A DNA stretch of 64,000 bases, taken from contig NZ_JAFLRK010000002.1 in the NCBI RefSeq assembly GCF_017315735.1, positions 1 to 64,000 on the forward strand, read 5' to 3'. This DNA comes from Paracoccus shandongensis (GTDB taxonomy: Bacteria; Pseudomonadota; Alphaproteobacteria; Rhodobacterales; Rhodobacteraceae). Shown in pieces: positions 1-9,642 of this stretch; positions within the stretch are counted from its first letter, which is position 1, and each line of letters opens with the position of its first letter. The notes under the pieces are model-generated. The model was given only the letters and a program-made list of their open reading frames with translations. It was not told where the DNA came from and did no database searches. A program made the translations under genes and the position numbers.

Positions 1-128
1 CCCGCAGCCGCGCCCCGCGCGCGCCCCGGGGCGAAAAGCCCGCCGCGCCGCGCGCGCCCCGGACGCGCCGCAAAGCGCCCGAGGGCGAGGGCAAGCCGGA
101 AGAAACGCCCGCCGTCGGCGAGGAATAG
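1..128 (+). CDS. 3' end of an unidentified + strand gene (partial)
   Basis: An open frame runs in from the left edge and stops at TAG 126-128. The visible 41 residues are a low-complexity, disordered tail rich in Arg, Pro, Ala and Lys that turns acidic at the end. Such tails occur on DEAD-box helicases, pseudouridine synthases and other RNA-binding proteins, but no conserved domain is visible, so no function is assigned. A strong hairpin with a T run follows directly, which supports this being a genuine gene end. The gene is convergent with rsmA. Confidence 0.4.
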   Translation, partial: RSRAPRAPRGEKPAAPRAPRTRRKAPEGEGKPEETPAVGEE

Positions 129-134
129 GAAAGG

Positions 135-164
135 GGCCGCGGGCTGTCAGCCGGCGGCCTTTTT
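135..164 (+). terminator. Rho-independent terminator between convergent genes
   Basis: GGCCGC (135-140 region) pairs with GCGGCC, extended by GGCT/AGCC around a three-base loop, and five Ts follow (160-164). It sits 7 bases after the TAG of the + strand gene and ends just before the rsmA stop codon. The A/T content on the other side is weaker, so it should work best for the + strand gene. Confidence 0.75.
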
Positions 165-166
165 CA

Positions 167-1018
167 TCAGCCCTGGCGCGCGGCCTGCACCGCGCAGGCC
201 AGCGCGCAGAAGCGTTCGAGGTCGATCTCCTCGGCCCGGGCGGTGGGCGGGATGCCGGCCTGTTCCAGCAGGGCCTCGATCTGCGGATGCAGCCCGCGCA
301 GGGAGGCGCGCAGCATCTTGCGCCGCTGGTTGAAACCCGCGGCCGTCACCTGGGACAGGACCGCAGGGTCCGCCTGAAAGCGCGGCGCGGGCAGGGCGGT
401 CAGGTGGACCACGGCGGAATGGATCTTGGGCGCGGGCACGAAGGCCTCGGGCGGGAGGGTCATGACGATGCGCGCATCCGCCCGCCATTGCGCCAGAAGC
501 GCCAGGCGGCCATAGGCCTTGCTGCCGGGCGTGGCGACGATGCGTTCGGCGACTTCCTTCTGGAACATCAGCGTCAGCGATTGCCAGAAGGGCGGCCAGT
601 CGGGCGGGGTCAGCCAGCGGATCAGCAGTTCGGTGCCGACATTGTAGGGCAGGTTCGCGGCCACGCGGATCGGCGGTGTCAGATGCGCCAGTGGGTCGAT
701 TTCCAGCGCATCGCCGTGGATCACCGTCAGGCGGCCCGGATAGCGGTCGGCGATTTCCTGAAGCGCGGGCAGGGCGCGGGCGTCCTTTTCGATGGCCAGG
801 ACATGGCGCGCGCCCTCGGCCAGCAACCCGCGCGTCAGCCCGCCGGGGCCGGGGCCGATTTCCAGCACGTCGCATTGCGTCATGTCGCCCGCCTGGCGCG
901 CGATCTTGGCGGTCAGGTTCAGGTCCAGCAGGAAGTTCTGGCCCAGTTGCTTTTTCGCGCGCAGGTCATGGCGGGCGATCACGTCCCGCAGGGGGGGCAG
1001 GTTGTCGATGGTGCTCAT
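167..1018 (-). CDS. rsmA: 16S rRNA dimethyladenosine transferase RsmA/KsgA
   Basis: RsmA dimethylates two adjacent adenines in helix 45 of 16S rRNA, using S-adenosylmethionine, late in 30S assembly. The 283-residue protein has the family hallmarks: KKQLGQNFL at 22-30, SAM-binding motif [13 protein letters not shown] at 51-62, and catalytic NLPYN at 122-126. The frame stays open upstream to 1153, but that extension reads through intergenic repeat sequence. The ATG at 1018 gives the usual N-terminus ([10 protein letters not shown]) and is chosen. It is the last gene of the lptF-lptG-lptD-surA-pdxA-rsmA run, the surA-pdxA-rsmA order being common in proteobacteria. A 67-base gap holding a repeat separates it from pdxA. 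Confidence 0.97.
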   Translation of the reverse strand: MSTIDNLPPLRDVIARHDLRAKKQLGQNFLLDLNLTAKIARQAGDMTQCDVLEIGPGPGGLTRGLLAEGARHVLAIEKDARALPALQEIADRYPGRLTVIHGDALEIDPLAHLTPPIRVAANLPYNVGTELLIRWLTPPDWPPFWQSLTLMFQKEVAERIVATPGSKAYGRLALLAQWRADARIVMTLPPEAFVPAPKIHSAVVHLTALPAPRFQADPAVLSQVTAAGFNQRRKMLRASLRGLHPQIEALLEQAGIPPTARAEEIDLERFCALACAVQAARQG

Positions 1019-1031
1019 CGTGGCGACCGCC

Positions 1032-1080
1032 GGGGGGCTGTCTGCCCCCCGGACCCCCCGAGGATATTTCCAGTCCAAAG
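1032..1080. repeat. Dispersed GGATATTT palindromic element, copy 1
   Basis: A G6C/GC6 hairpin (1032-1050, five-base loop) is followed by GGACCCCCC, GAGGATATTT and CCAGTCCAAAG. It lies between pdxA and rsmA. The same layout (GC hairpin, C-rich spacer, GGATATTT, then a CCAA/GTGAAG-like tail) recurs at 56242-56298, twice inverted at 63163-63285, and in weaker form at 33977-34010. Confidence 0.7.
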
Positions 1081-1085
1081 CAGGA

Positions 1086-2054
1086 TCATTTGCGGCTTTC
1101 CGCCATGTCGCGGGCCATGCGCAGGGCGGCGATGGTGGAGGCGGGATTGGCAAGGCCCCGGCCCGCGATGTCGAAGGCCGTGCCGTGGTCGGGCGAGGTC
1201 CGCACGAAGGGCAGGCCCAGCGTGACGTTCACCCCATTGTCGAAATCCAGCGTCTTGATCGGGATCAGCGCCTGGTCGTGATAGGCGCAGACCGCCGCGT
1301 CGTATCGCGCGCGCGCGGGGGCGTGGAACATCGTGTCGGCGGGCAGGGGGCCGGTCAGGTCCAGCCCCGCGGCCCGCAGGCGGTCCAGCAGGGGGGCGAT
1401 GCGTTGGGTTTCCTGGCGGCCGATGGTGCCGCCCTCGCCCGCATGGGGGTTGAGGCCCGCGACTGCGATGCGCGGCGCGGGGATGCCGAAGTCGCGGATC
1501 AGCGCGGCATGGGTGATGCGGATCGCCTGTTCCAGCACGGCGTCGGTCAGGGCGGCGGGCACCTCCTGCAACGGGATGTGGATCGTCGCGGGAACCACGC
1601 GGCAGGGCGGTGTCACGGTGGTCGAGGCCAGCATCATCACCACCGGCACGTCGCCCGCCAGATGGGCCAGGTATTCGGTATGGCCGGGAAAGGCGAAGCC
1701 CGCGCCTTCCTTCAGCGCCTGCTTGCTGATGGGCAGGGTGCAGAGGCCCGCCGCCTGTCCGCGCATCACCAGATCCACCGCGCGGGCGATCACGTTGATG
1801 ACGCCCGCCGCATTGGCGGGATCCGGGTGGCCCGGCGTGGCGGGGGCGGCGAAGTCGTGGCGCAGGACGGGCAGGTGGCCCGGGGGAACGGGATCACCGG
1901 GTGCCGCGATTTCGGTGAAGGCCGTGCCCGGCGGCAGGTGGCGCGGATCGCCCATCCAGGCGAAGTCCACGCCCGAGGCCAGCGCCTGCGGGGCCAGTTC
2001 CGGGCCGACGCCCGCGGGCTCGCCGCAGGTCAGGATGATGCGGCGGGGCGTCAC
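1086..2054 (-). CDS. pdxA: 4-hydroxythreonine-4-phosphate dehydrogenase PdxA
   Basis: PdxA oxidises 4-phosphohydroxy-L-threonine (NAD(P)-dependent, metal-requiring) in the DXP-dependent pathway to pyridoxal 5'-phosphate. The 322-residue protein is close to the usual 330. The three metal-ligand histidines are visible: GHTEYL (H125), GLNPHAGE (H204) and AYHDQALIP (H259), together with [12 protein letters not shown] near residues 272-283. The start is a GTG at 2054 that overlaps the TGA of surA as GTGA, so translation is probably coupled. An upstream in-frame extension to 2426 overlaps surA and is not used. Confidence 0.95.
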   Translation of the reverse strand: MTPRRIILTCGEPAGVGPELAPQALASGVDFAWMGDPRHLPPGTAFTEIAAPGDPVPPGHLPVLRHDFAAPATPGHPDPANAAGVINVIARAVDLVMRGQAAGLCTLPISKQALKEGAGFAFPGHTEYLAHLAGDVPVVMMLASTTVTPPCRVVPATIHIPLQEVPAALTDAVLEQAIRITHAALIRDFGIPAPRIAVAGLNPHAGEGGTIGRQETQRIAPLLDRLRAAGLDLTGPLPADTMFHAPARARYDAAVCAYHDQALIPIKTLDFDNGVNVTLGLPFVRTSPDHGTAFDIAGRGLANPASTIAALRMARDMAESRK

Positions 2055-3313
2055 GGGCGGCGGATGAGGGCTTCGGCGCGCAGCTCGGCCAGATAGGCCT
2101 CGGCTGCGGCATTGGCCTTGCGGTTGAAGATCTCGTCGCGGACGGCCTCGCGCGTGGGCAGGGCGTTCGTATCGGGCACCGCGGCCTCGACCCCGTCGTC
2201 GGGCAGGGCGGTGGTGGGCACCTCGGCCATGTCGGCCACAAGCGCGGGCTGGCGGGAACAGAGCATCACCAGATCCGCGCCATTGCCGTAATCGACCACG
2301 CCCGCCTCGTCCCGGTCCATCGTCGCCAGGCGTTGCCCGATCAGCGCGGGGATCGCGCCCTGCGGCACGGTCTGGCGCCGCACCTGGGGGGCGGCCTGTC
2401 CGGTCTGGACATAGAGGTCGTCGCAACTGCGCGTCCGGGCGGCCAGCGCCGCGGCCTCGGCCACGGAGGCCAGGCGCAGTGCCGCATAGTCGATCACCTG
2501 TTCCGTCGCGCCGGGCCGCAGCGTGCCCTGGCTGTCGCGCAGGTGGAACAGGACGACCGCGCCCTCGACCGTCAGGGGCTGCGTGGTCTGGCCGGGCCGC
2601 AAGCCGCTGATGATGGGGCGCAGGGCCGGAGGCAGGTTGTCGATGTTCACCCAGGCCAGCCGCCCGCCGGACTGCGCCGATTCGGCCGCCGAATACTGGC
2701 GGGCCGCAGCCTCGAATTCGTCCGAGGACAGATTCGCCCCGGCGATCTGGCGGCCCAGGTTCAGCGCCTGCTGTTCCTGGCCCGGGGGTGCGGGGATGAT
2801 CAGTTCGGAAATCAGCACCCGCGACAGGATCGGCGTTTCGACGACGCGGCGCAGTTCCTGGTCCACCTCGGCGTCGGACACCTTGATGCGCGGCACCACC
2901 CGTTCGCGGATGACGGATCGCCAGACAAGCCCCGCGCTGACGAAATCGCGGTAGGCCTGGGGTTCCACGCCCGCGCGTTCCAGGGCGGCGGTGAATTCGG
3001 CCGCCGACAGGCCGGCGCGGCCCGCGAATTCCTCGAGCCCGTTTTGCAGGCCTTCCTCGGTCGGGACGATGCCCAGCTGGCGGGCGGCGTGGTTGCGCAG
3101 GCGGTCATCGACCAGGGCCTGCTGGGCTTCTTCGGCGGTGGTGCCGGGGGCGCCCAGGATCTGCATGAACTTCTGGCGCTGCGCGACCTCGTAGCGGGTG
3201 ATGGCGGCGTTGTTGATATAGATCACCGGCTCGAACGGGTTCTGCGCCAGGATCGGCGCGGGCACCGCCGCCAGGGCTGCCGCCACCGCGAGGCCGGAAA
3301 GGAAATGCCGCAT
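2051..3313 (-). CDS. surA: Periplasmic chaperone/peptidyl-prolyl isomerase SurA
   Basis: SurA escorts unfolded beta-barrel proteins, LptD among them, through the periplasm to the BAM complex. The 420-residue protein starts with a clear Sec signal peptide (about 1-23, ending ILAQ). A SurA N-terminal domain follows at about 25-150, and a parvulin-type PPIase region at about 155-260 (around SGGRLAW and LRPGQ). Its place between lptD and pdxA fits the conserved lptD-surA-pdxA-ksgA order. It is separated from lptD by 34 bases and overlaps pdxA by GTGA. The C-terminal part beyond about 270 is less recognisable. Confidence 0.92.
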   Translation of the reverse strand: MRHFLSGLAVAAALAAVPAPILAQNPFEPVIYINNAAITRYEVAQRQKFMQILGAPGTTAEEAQQALVDDRLRNHAARQLGIVPTEEGLQNGLEEFAGRAGLSAAEFTAALERAGVEPQAYRDFVSAGLVWRSVIRERVVPRIKVSDAEVDQELRRVVETPILSRVLISELIIPAPPGQEQQALNLGRQIAGANLSSDEFEAAARQYSAAESAQSGGRLAWVNIDNLPPALRPIISGLRPGQTTQPLTVEGAVVLFHLRDSQGTLRPGATEQVIDYAALRLASVAEAAALAARTRSCDDLYVQTGQAAPQVRRQTVPQGAIPALIGQRLATMDRDEAGVVDYGNGADLVMLCSRQPALVADMAEVPTTALPDDGVEAAVPDTNALPTREAVRDEIFNRKANAAAEAYLAELRAEALIRRP

Positions 3314-3347
3314 CTGCTGCCCCTTGGTTTCGTTTCTTGGCGCGAGA

Positions 3348-5714
3348 TTAGCGCATACAGGACCGGCGCGCCACCGTGCCCGGAAAGTCTTCGGGACTGG
3401 CGCCGAAGCCGCCCAGGCGGACCGACAGGCCGACGCTGGTTTCGGGCCGCACGCTGTCCGAACTGGTGAAGCGGCGCGAGACGCCCATTTCCACCGTCAG
3501 GCATTCGTTGCGATAGGTCAGGTCCAGCGACGCCCGCTGCGCCTGGTCGGCCACGAAGTCATAGCGGGTTTCGGCGCTGCCCCACCAGCCCTGGCGGATC
3601 TGCCAGCCGACATTGGCGGCCAGTTCGCTGATGTCGGGAAGCTCGACCTCGGCCTGGGCATCGCCGTCAAGCCACAGGTGGCCCGCCGACAGTTGCAGGT
3701 CGTCGCGCAGCCAGCCAAGGCGCAATTCGTTGCGCGACATGTCAAGGTCGTCGTCGAACAAGGCCCGGTTGGCGATGGCAAGGCCCGTGCCGCTGTCATA
3801 TTGGGCCGACACCAGCCAGTCGGACCGTGTGCCCCCCAGGGCCGATCCTTCGGGGAACCCTTCGTCCGGGTCGGCGCGCAGCACGCGGCCCCCGGTCAGG
3901 GCCAGGGACCAGCCCGCCGGGTCGATGCGCGTCCAGGTCACGCCCAGATTGGCGCGAAGCCCGCTTTCGCGCGCGTCCCAACCGGGGAAGCGGTTGGGGG
4001 AAAACAGGTTGCCCTCGTCGAACTCGATCAGGCGGCTGTCCTCGTTGGGAATGTCGTCGTCGCTGCCCGGGGGGGAATACAGGATCTGGGCCACGGGCTC
4101 GACCATGTGGGTGGCCCCGCCGGCCCCGCCGATCAGCGGCCAGCGCAGTTCCACCCCCACCATGGGATCGGCGCGGGCCACAAGGTCGTCATAGCGGCTG
4201 TCCTGGGCGATGCGGTAGATGTCGGCATCAAACCCCGCCAGGGCCGCGCCCAGCACGCCGCCGGGCAGGATCTCGCTGCGCCGCCAGTCGAGGCCCACCG
4301 AGGCGCGGGCCATGTCGCGGCCCAGTTCATCCTGGTTGGACGGGCGGCGATGGGCGTGGACGGACCATTCCAGCAGCGCCTGCCCGCCGATATGGCGGGG
4401 GGAAAAGCTGCGCTGCCAGATCACGTCGGCCACCTGGGCGGGCGAGGTGCTGTTGTTTTCGTCGTCGCGCAGGGAATGATAGTTGCCGACCCGCCCGAAG
4501 AACAGCTTGTCGCGGGTGATGCGTTCCAGGGTGAAGCCGCTCCACAGCCGGTCGGCCTCGGTGATGTCGTAGTCCAGCAGATAGCCCCGGTCGGATGCCG
4601 CCTGCACCTGCACGCCCAGGCGATAGCCGCGCGGCAGGTCCACCAGGGCGTTGCCGAAGACGTATCCGCGCGTCTCGCCCGGCTGGATGTCGTCGCGGCT
4701 GATCGCGCCGTTCCATTCGGTGACGGCGTTCGACCAGGCCTGGCGATAGCGCAGTTCCAGCGTCCGCGTCCGGCTGGCCGAGGCATAGGGCGTGACCGTC
4801 ACGTCGGCACCATCGCCCAGGGTGACGAAATAGGGCAGCTTGATGCCGAAGCCCAGGCCGGATGTGGTGCGGAACTCGGGCCGCAGGAAGCCGGTGCGGC
4901 GTTCCACCGTGGGATCGGGCGCGGTCAGAGCGAAGGGCGCGGCGGCCAGGGGGACGCCGAAGGCGCGGAACTGCGGGTGGTCGAAGGTGATCAGCCGGGT
5001 TTCGGCGTCATGGGTGATGCTGCGGGCGCGGATTTCCCACAAGGGCGTCGGGTCGGACGCGCAGATCTGGCAGCTTGAGGCGACGACATGGCGCAGGTTG
5101 GTCATGCGCCCGTTGCCGGTGCGCGTCAGTTCCGTCGCGGCCAGTTGCAATTCGCGCGCCAGAACCAGCCGCGCGCCGCGGATGATGCCGTCCTGCAGTT
5201 CGCGGTCGAGCTGGCCCCCATCCGCGATCAGCACGGCCTCGGCCTCGGGGTCGGCGGCGCCGGGGCGGGACAGGTGGATCGGGCCCTCGATGGTCAGATC
5301 CCCCGAAGCCCCGTCCACGACGATGCGGGACGCCACCAGCCGCGCGCCCTGGTACCAGACGACCACGCCCCCCGCCGCGATCAGGGTCCGGTCGCCTTGC
5401 AGGACCATGCTGTCGGCCAGGACGGTCGCGGCATCGTCCGGGGGGCCGTCCACGGGACGGGCGGGCAGGGTCACGTCGGCATCCGGGGCCGTGGCCTCAA
5501 GCGCGGCGGCCCCGGGGGTGCGGTCGCCCAGGATGCTGTTGCCCAGGGGGGCGGCGGTGGGGGCCAAGGCGGCCTCGCCGGTCCAGCCCAGGGTGCCCGA
5601 TCCGCTGACGCTGCCCGCGCCAAGGCCCGGATCCCGGGTCAGCACCGTCTGCCCCCAGGCCAGGGACGGCAGCATCACGCCCAGGGCGCAGAGTTTCAGC
5701 ACGCGCGCTTTCAT
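3348..5714 (-). CDS. lptD: LPS-assembly protein LptD
   Basis: LptD is the outer-membrane beta-barrel that, with lipoprotein LptE, inserts lipopolysaccharide into the outer leaflet. The 788-residue product has a signal peptide (1-22, ending LAWGQ). A periplasmic OstA-type beta-taco domain lies at about 85-250 (ADSMVLQGDRTLIAAGGVVVW and similar), and a long barrel domain reaches the C-terminus. A CxxC pair (SSCQICASD) lies in the mid region and two more cysteines near the C-terminus, consistent with the disulfides LptD needs. The ATG at 5714 overlaps the lptG TGA as ATGA. The open frame above 5714 lies over lptG and is not coding. Confidence 0.95.
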   Translation of the reverse strand: MKARVLKLCALGVMLPSLAWGQTVLTRDPGLGAGSVSGSGTLGWTGEAALAPTAAPLGNSILGDRTPGAAALEATAPDADVTLPARPVDGPPDDAATVLADSMVLQGDRTLIAAGGVVVWYQGARLVASRIVVDGASGDLTIEGPIHLSRPGAADPEAEAVLIADGGQLDRELQDGIIRGARLVLARELQLAATELTRTGNGRMTNLRHVVASSCQICASDPTPLWEIRARSITHDAETRLITFDHPQFRAFGVPLAAAPFALTAPDPTVERRTGFLRPEFRTTSGLGFGIKLPYFVTLGDGADVTVTPYASASRTRTLELRYRQAWSNAVTEWNGAISRDDIQPGETRGYVFGNALVDLPRGYRLGVQVQAASDRGYLLDYDITEADRLWSGFTLERITRDKLFFGRVGNYHSLRDDENNSTSPAQVADVIWQRSFSPRHIGGQALLEWSVHAHRRPSNQDELGRDMARASVGLDWRRSEILPGGVLGAALAGFDADIYRIAQDSRYDDLVARADPMVGVELRWPLIGGAGGATHMVEPVAQILYSPPGSDDDIPNEDSRLIEFDEGNLFSPNRFPGWDARESGLRANLGVTWTRIDPAGWSLALTGGRVLRADPDEGFPEGSALGGTRSDWLVSAQYDSGTGLAIANRALFDDDLDMSRNELRLGWLRDDLQLSAGHLWLDGDAQAEVELPDISELAANVGWQIRQGWWGSAETRYDFVADQAQRASLDLTYRNECLTVEMGVSRRFTSSDSVRPETSVGLSVRLGGFGASPEDFPGTVARRSCMR

Positions 5715-6820
5715 CCATCCTCCCGCGCCAGGATCAGCGCCATGGCCAGAAGCCCGCCCACCAGCGGCGGCGTCCAGCCCGCCAGCCAGGGCGGCACCTG
5801 CCCGTTGTCGCCCAGAACCTGCGCCAGGTTGCGCAGGAAGAACAGCCCGATCCCCGCGCCGAAGGCCAGCAGCACCGCGCCGCCGGTGTTGCGGCCGCGC
5901 ACATGCTGCATGGTGAAGGCCGCCGCGATCAGCACCATGGCGGCCATCAGGAAGGGCCGCGCCAGTTCCATCTGCAGCCAGACCTTGTGGCGCGCGGCCG
6001 AAAAGCCCGCCCGTTCCAGCCCCGCGATGAAGCCCGGCAGGTTCCAGACCGGCACCGCCTCGGGGCGGCCGAAGCCTTCGCGGATGCGCTGCGCGGTCAG
6101 GTCGGACGCCAGCTCCATCCCCGGGGCGGCGGTGACGGCGGCCCCGGGATTGGCCTTTGTCAGGGGATAGTCGCGCACATCGGTCAGTTCCCACTTGCCG
6201 GGAACCAGCCGGGCCTCTCCGGCCTCGACCCGGCGGACGGGGCCCAGGGTTTCGTCGAAGACCATGAAGGTCGCGTCGTAAAGCGTGGTCGCGTCCGGGC
6301 TGGCGCGGCGGGCGCGGATGACGATCTGGCCCGCTTCCTGGGTGCCCTCGACCACGGCCTGGCGCAGCCAGACGGCGCTGTCGCCCACCGACACGGTCTG
6401 GCGGCTGTTGCGGTCGATCCGGGCCACCGCCTTGTCGAAGCGGTCCCCGGTCACGGCCACCAGCGGGTTCAGGAAGGCCACGCTCAGCACCCCCACCAGC
6501 ACCGCCGTGATCGCGGGCGCCGTCACCACCTTCAGCGCCGACCGCCCGGATGCGCGGATCGCCACCATTTCGGACGTGCGGGCCAGGTTCAGGAACAGCG
6601 CGATCCCCGCCAGCACCGTCAGCAGCGGCAGGATCGAATAAAAGCTGGAGGCCACGTTCAGCGCCGCCAGCCCGAAGGCCCCGCCCAAGCCGATGTCGCG
6701 GTCGGCGAATCGGCGGATCATCTCGATCATGTCGATCAGCAGCAGGATCAGCCCGAACACCCCCGCGATGGTCAGGAAGGACCGCAGGAAGCGCCGCGCG
6801 ACATAGCGGGCCAGGATCAT
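5711..6820 (-). CDS. lptG: LPS export ABC transporter permease LptG
   Basis: LptG is one of the two inner-membrane permeases of the LptB2FG machine that extracts LPS and feeds it to the LptC-LptA-LptD bridge. The 369-residue protein has the YjgP/YjgQ layout: three membrane helices in the first ~110 residues, a periplasmic jelly-roll of about 160 residues, and three C-terminal helices. The start MILARYVARRFLRSF at 6820 overlaps the lptF stop as ATGA; the longer frame to 7003 is an overlap artefact. lptB is not in this window. Confidence 0.95.
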   Translation of the reverse strand: MILARYVARRFLRSFLTIAGVFGLILLLIDMIEMIRRFADRDIGLGGAFGLAALNVASSFYSILPLLTVLAGIALFLNLARTSEMVAIRASGRSALKVVTAPAITAVLVGVLSVAFLNPLVAVTGDRFDKAVARIDRNSRQTVSVGDSAVWLRQAVVEGTQEAGQIVIRARRASPDATTLYDATFMVFDETLGPVRRVEAGEARLVPGKWELTDVRDYPLTKANPGAAVTAAPGMELASDLTAQRIREGFGRPEAVPVWNLPGFIAGLERAGFSAARHKVWLQMELARPFLMAAMVLIAAAFTMQHVRGRNTGGAVLLAFGAGIGLFFLRNLAQVLGDNGQVPPWLAGWTPPLVGGLLAMALILAREDG

Positions 6821-7944
6821 GCGGCGGCCCCCCGATGCTTCAGGCGGCGCGGCCTGCCCGCCAGCCACAACAGCCCGCAGCACAGCGCGGCCCCGATCAG
6901 GGCGGGCAGGTAGAGGACCGGCCACAGCGACGGGTCGCGCCCGGCCTGGTTGGCGGCGGCATTGGTCAGGAACTGCACCACGATCAGCCCCCCGATCGCC
7001 CACAACACCTGCCGCCAGACGCCAAAGCGGGAATAGCCGCCGATCAGCAGGGTGGCGAAGCCGATCATCGCGGCGATGGGCGACAGCAGGGGTTGGGCGA
7101 TCCGCTCATGCGCCTCTCGCCGGGCGTCCTGGGGGCTGGCGCCGGTCGCGGCCAGCAGGGCGGCGTCGGGGTTCAGCAGGCGCAGCGTCCCGTAATCACG
7201 CAGGTCGCGTCCCTTCTGCCCGCCGCCGGTCAGCATCGCGCCGATGTCATAGCTGAATTCGTCGAACCGCGTCACCGCCAGCGCCTGCCGGTTCCCCGTC
7301 TGGCGCAGGTTCTGCGACATGCCCCGCAGCAGGATCAGCACGGGGCCGGTGTCCGCGCGCACGACCAGGGCTTCCTCGGAGGTGTAGATCACCTGGTTCG
7401 CCGGATTGCGCGCGTCCTCAATGAACAGGTCCAGCAGGCGGCCGTCGGTGGCGATGGCGCGGATGAACAGCGTGATGCCATCCGCCGGATACTGGAAGGT
7501 GCCGGGGCGCAGGAACTGCTCGGTCACGTCCTGGGCCAGTTCCGCCTGCCGGTCGGCCAGCCGGGCGCGGGCCAGGGGCACCAGCCCGTGGACCAGCACC
7601 GCGACCATCAGACCCACGAAGACGCCGAAGACCAGCACCGGCCGCGCCAGCCGCCAGGGCGACAGCCCCGCCGCCTGCATCGCCACCAGTTCCGATTCCC
7701 CCGACATCCGGTTGGTGCCATAGGCCGTGGCGGCAAAGGCCGCGACCGGAAGGACGACCGAGATCACCAGGGGCAGCGTCAGCGCCGTGAATTCCAGCAC
7801 CACCAGCGCGGTCTGCCCGTCGGAAAGAAGATCGTCGAACAGGCTGACGGCGCGGTTGATCCAGTAGATCGACACCAGCACCAGCGCGAAAAAGCCGAAC
7901 AGCGTCAGCAACTGGCCAAGAATATAGCGGTCGATCCGGGGCAT
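6817..7944 (-). CDS. lptF: LPS export ABC transporter permease LptF
   Basis: LptF is the partner permease of LptG in the Lpt transenvelope machine. The protein is 375 residues: N-terminal helices (RYILGQLLTLFGFFALVLV), the coupling-loop region MSGESELVAMQAAG typical of YjgP/YjgQ proteins, a periplasmic domain, and three C-terminal helices ending at an Arg/Leu-rich tail. It is the first gene of the - strand envelope operon and is divergent from pepA across 111 bases, which must hold both promoters. Confidence 0.95.
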   Translation of the reverse strand: MPRIDRYILGQLLTLFGFFALVLVSIYWINRAVSLFDDLLSDGQTALVVLEFTALTLPLVISVVLPVAAFAATAYGTNRMSGESELVAMQAAGLSPWRLARPVLVFGVFVGLMVAVLVHGLVPLARARLADRQAELAQDVTEQFLRPGTFQYPADGITLFIRAIATDGRLLDLFIEDARNPANQVIYTSEEALVVRADTGPVLILLRGMSQNLRQTGNRQALAVTRFDEFSYDIGAMLTGGGQKGRDLRDYGTLRLLNPDAALLAATGASPQDARREAHERIAQPLLSPIAAMIGFATLLIGGYSRFGVWRQVLWAIGGLIVVQFLTNAAANQAGRDPSLWPVLYLPALIGAALCCGLLWLAGRPRRLKHRGAAA

Positions 7945-8055
7945 GTCGCGGGGTTGTCCTTGGCGGCAGTCACATCCTTGCTTAGCGGCAAGGGCGGCTC
8001 TGGAAAAGGGTGCGCGGGGCGTCTAGGCTTTCTTCCGCAGAATGATGAGGACGCC

Positions 8056-9636
8056 ATGACCCACCCTGTCGAGATCACCTTCACCGACACCGCCGCCGAC
8101 CGGCTGGCCAGCCATGAAGGGCGGGTGGCGCTGATCGTCCAGCCCGGGGGCGACCTGCCGCCGGGCCTGCCGGACGCGGCCCGCCAGGCGGCGCAGCGGG
8201 CGATGGGATCGAAGGCGGGCAAGGCGCTGAAGCCCGGCGCGGCGCTGGAACTGGCCTTTCCGGCGGGAATGGCGGCGGATGCGCTGATGCTGGTCGCGCT
8301 GCCTGACGATGCCGGCGTGGCGCAGGCGCGCAAGGCGGGCGCGGCCATCGGCGCCAAGCTGGGCAAGCTGCATACCCTGGTCCTGGCGGGCGCGCATCCG
8401 CTGGCGAACGAGGTCGCGCTTGGCATCGCCCTGCGGGGATATGACTTCTCGGTCTATCAGACCAAGCCGTCCGAGGACGGCGAGGCAGCGGGCGCCGACC
8501 CGATCCCGCAAAGCATCACCCATGGGGCGGACAATGCCGTCCTGGCCGACGCCCAGGCCGACAGCGCCCCGGAAACCCCGGACGAGCCGGTCAGCGAAAA
8601 GGCCCGCGTGACCTTCATGTCCGACGATCCCGAGGCCCTGGCGAAATCCGCCCAGGACGCGGCGGCGGTGGCCGAGGGCGTGTTCTTCACCCGCGACCTG
8701 GTGAACGAACCCGCCAACGTCCTGACCACCACCGACTTCGCCGACCGCCTGAAGGCGATGGAGGAGATCGGCCTGACCGTCGAGGTGCTGGAGGAAGACC
8801 AGCTTGCCGACCTGGGGATGCGCGCGCTGCTGGGCGTGGGGCAGGGGTCCGAAAGCCCGTCCAAGGTCGTGGTGATGCGCTGGAACGGCGGCGGGGACGA
8901 GGCGCCCTTGGCCCTGGTCGGCAAGGGCGTCGTCTTCGACACCGGCGGCATTTCCATCAAGCCCGCGGCGGGGATGGAGGAGATGACCATGGACATGGGC
9001 GGAGCGGGCGTCGTGGCGGGCGTCATGCGCACCCTGGCCCTGCGCCGCGCGCGCGCCAATGTGGTGGGTCTGGTCGGGCTGGTGGAAAACATGCCCGACG
9101 GCAAGGCCCAGCGTCCGGGCGACATCGTGCGGTCCATGAAGGGCGACACGATCGAGGTGATCAACACCGACGCCGAGGGCCGGTTGGTCCTGGCCGACGT
9201 GCTGTGGTATGCGCAGACCCGCTTCAACCCATCCGCCGTGATCGACCTTGCGACGCTGACCGGGGCCGTGATCATCGCGCTTGGCCATGACAACGCGGGC
9301 GTCTTCGCCAATGACGACCAGCTTGCCGACAGCATCCTGGCCGCCGCCCGGGCCGAGGGCGAGGGCGCCTGGCGCCTGCCCCTGGGCCAGCCCTATGACA
9401 ACCTCATCAAGTCGCGCCTGGCCGACATGAAGAACACCGGCGGGCGCGCGGCCGGATCCATCACGGCGGCGCAGTTCCTGCAACGCTTCATCCGCAAGGG
9501 CACGCCCTGGGCGCATATCGACATCGCGGGCGTGGCCCTGCCGCCCTCGGCCACGGACCTGGCGCCCAAGGGCGCGACCGGCTGGGGGGTGATGACGCTC
9601 GACCGCCTGATCCGCGACCGGTACGAGGGCAAGTGA
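8056..9636 (+). CDS. pepA: Leucyl aminopeptidase PepA (M17)
   Basis: This is a cytosolic two-metal exopeptidase that removes N-terminal residues from peptides. In some bacteria PepA is also a DNA-binding protein. The 526-residue protein carries the M17 signature NTDAEGRL at 370-377 and the metal/active-site segment GKGVVFDTGGISIKP near 289-303. Residues ~135-185 form an acidic, low-complexity linker between the N-terminal domain and the catalytic domain. The ATG at 8056 is preceded by GATGAGG. The long upstream in-frame extension lies over lptF and lptG and is not coding. pepA is followed after 6 bases by holC, as in many proteobacteria. Confidence 0.96.
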   Translation: MTHPVEITFTDTAADRLASHEGRVALIVQPGGDLPPGLPDAARQAAQRAMGSKAGKALKPGAALELAFPAGMAADALMLVALPDDAGVAQARKAGAAIGAKLGKLHTLVLAGAHPLANEVALGIALRGYDFSVYQTKPSEDGEAAGADPIPQSITHGADNAVLADAQADSAPETPDEPVSEKARVTFMSDDPEALAKSAQDAAAVAEGVFFTRDLVNEPANVLTTTDFADRLKAMEEIGLTVEVLEEDQLADLGMRALLGVGQGSESPSKVVVMRWNGGGDEAPLALVGKGVVFDTGGISIKPAAGMEEMTMDMGGAGVVAGVMRTLALRRARANVVGLVGLVENMPDGKAQRPGDIVRSMKGDTIEVINTDAEGRLVLADVLWYAQTRFNPSAVIDLATLTGAVIIALGHDNAGVFANDDQLADSILAAARAEGEGAWRLPLGQPYDNLIKSRLADMKNTGGRAAGSITAAQFLQRFIRKGTPWAHIDIAGVALPPSATDLAPKGATGWGVMTLDRLIRDRYEGK

Positions 9637-9642
9637 CGCCCC

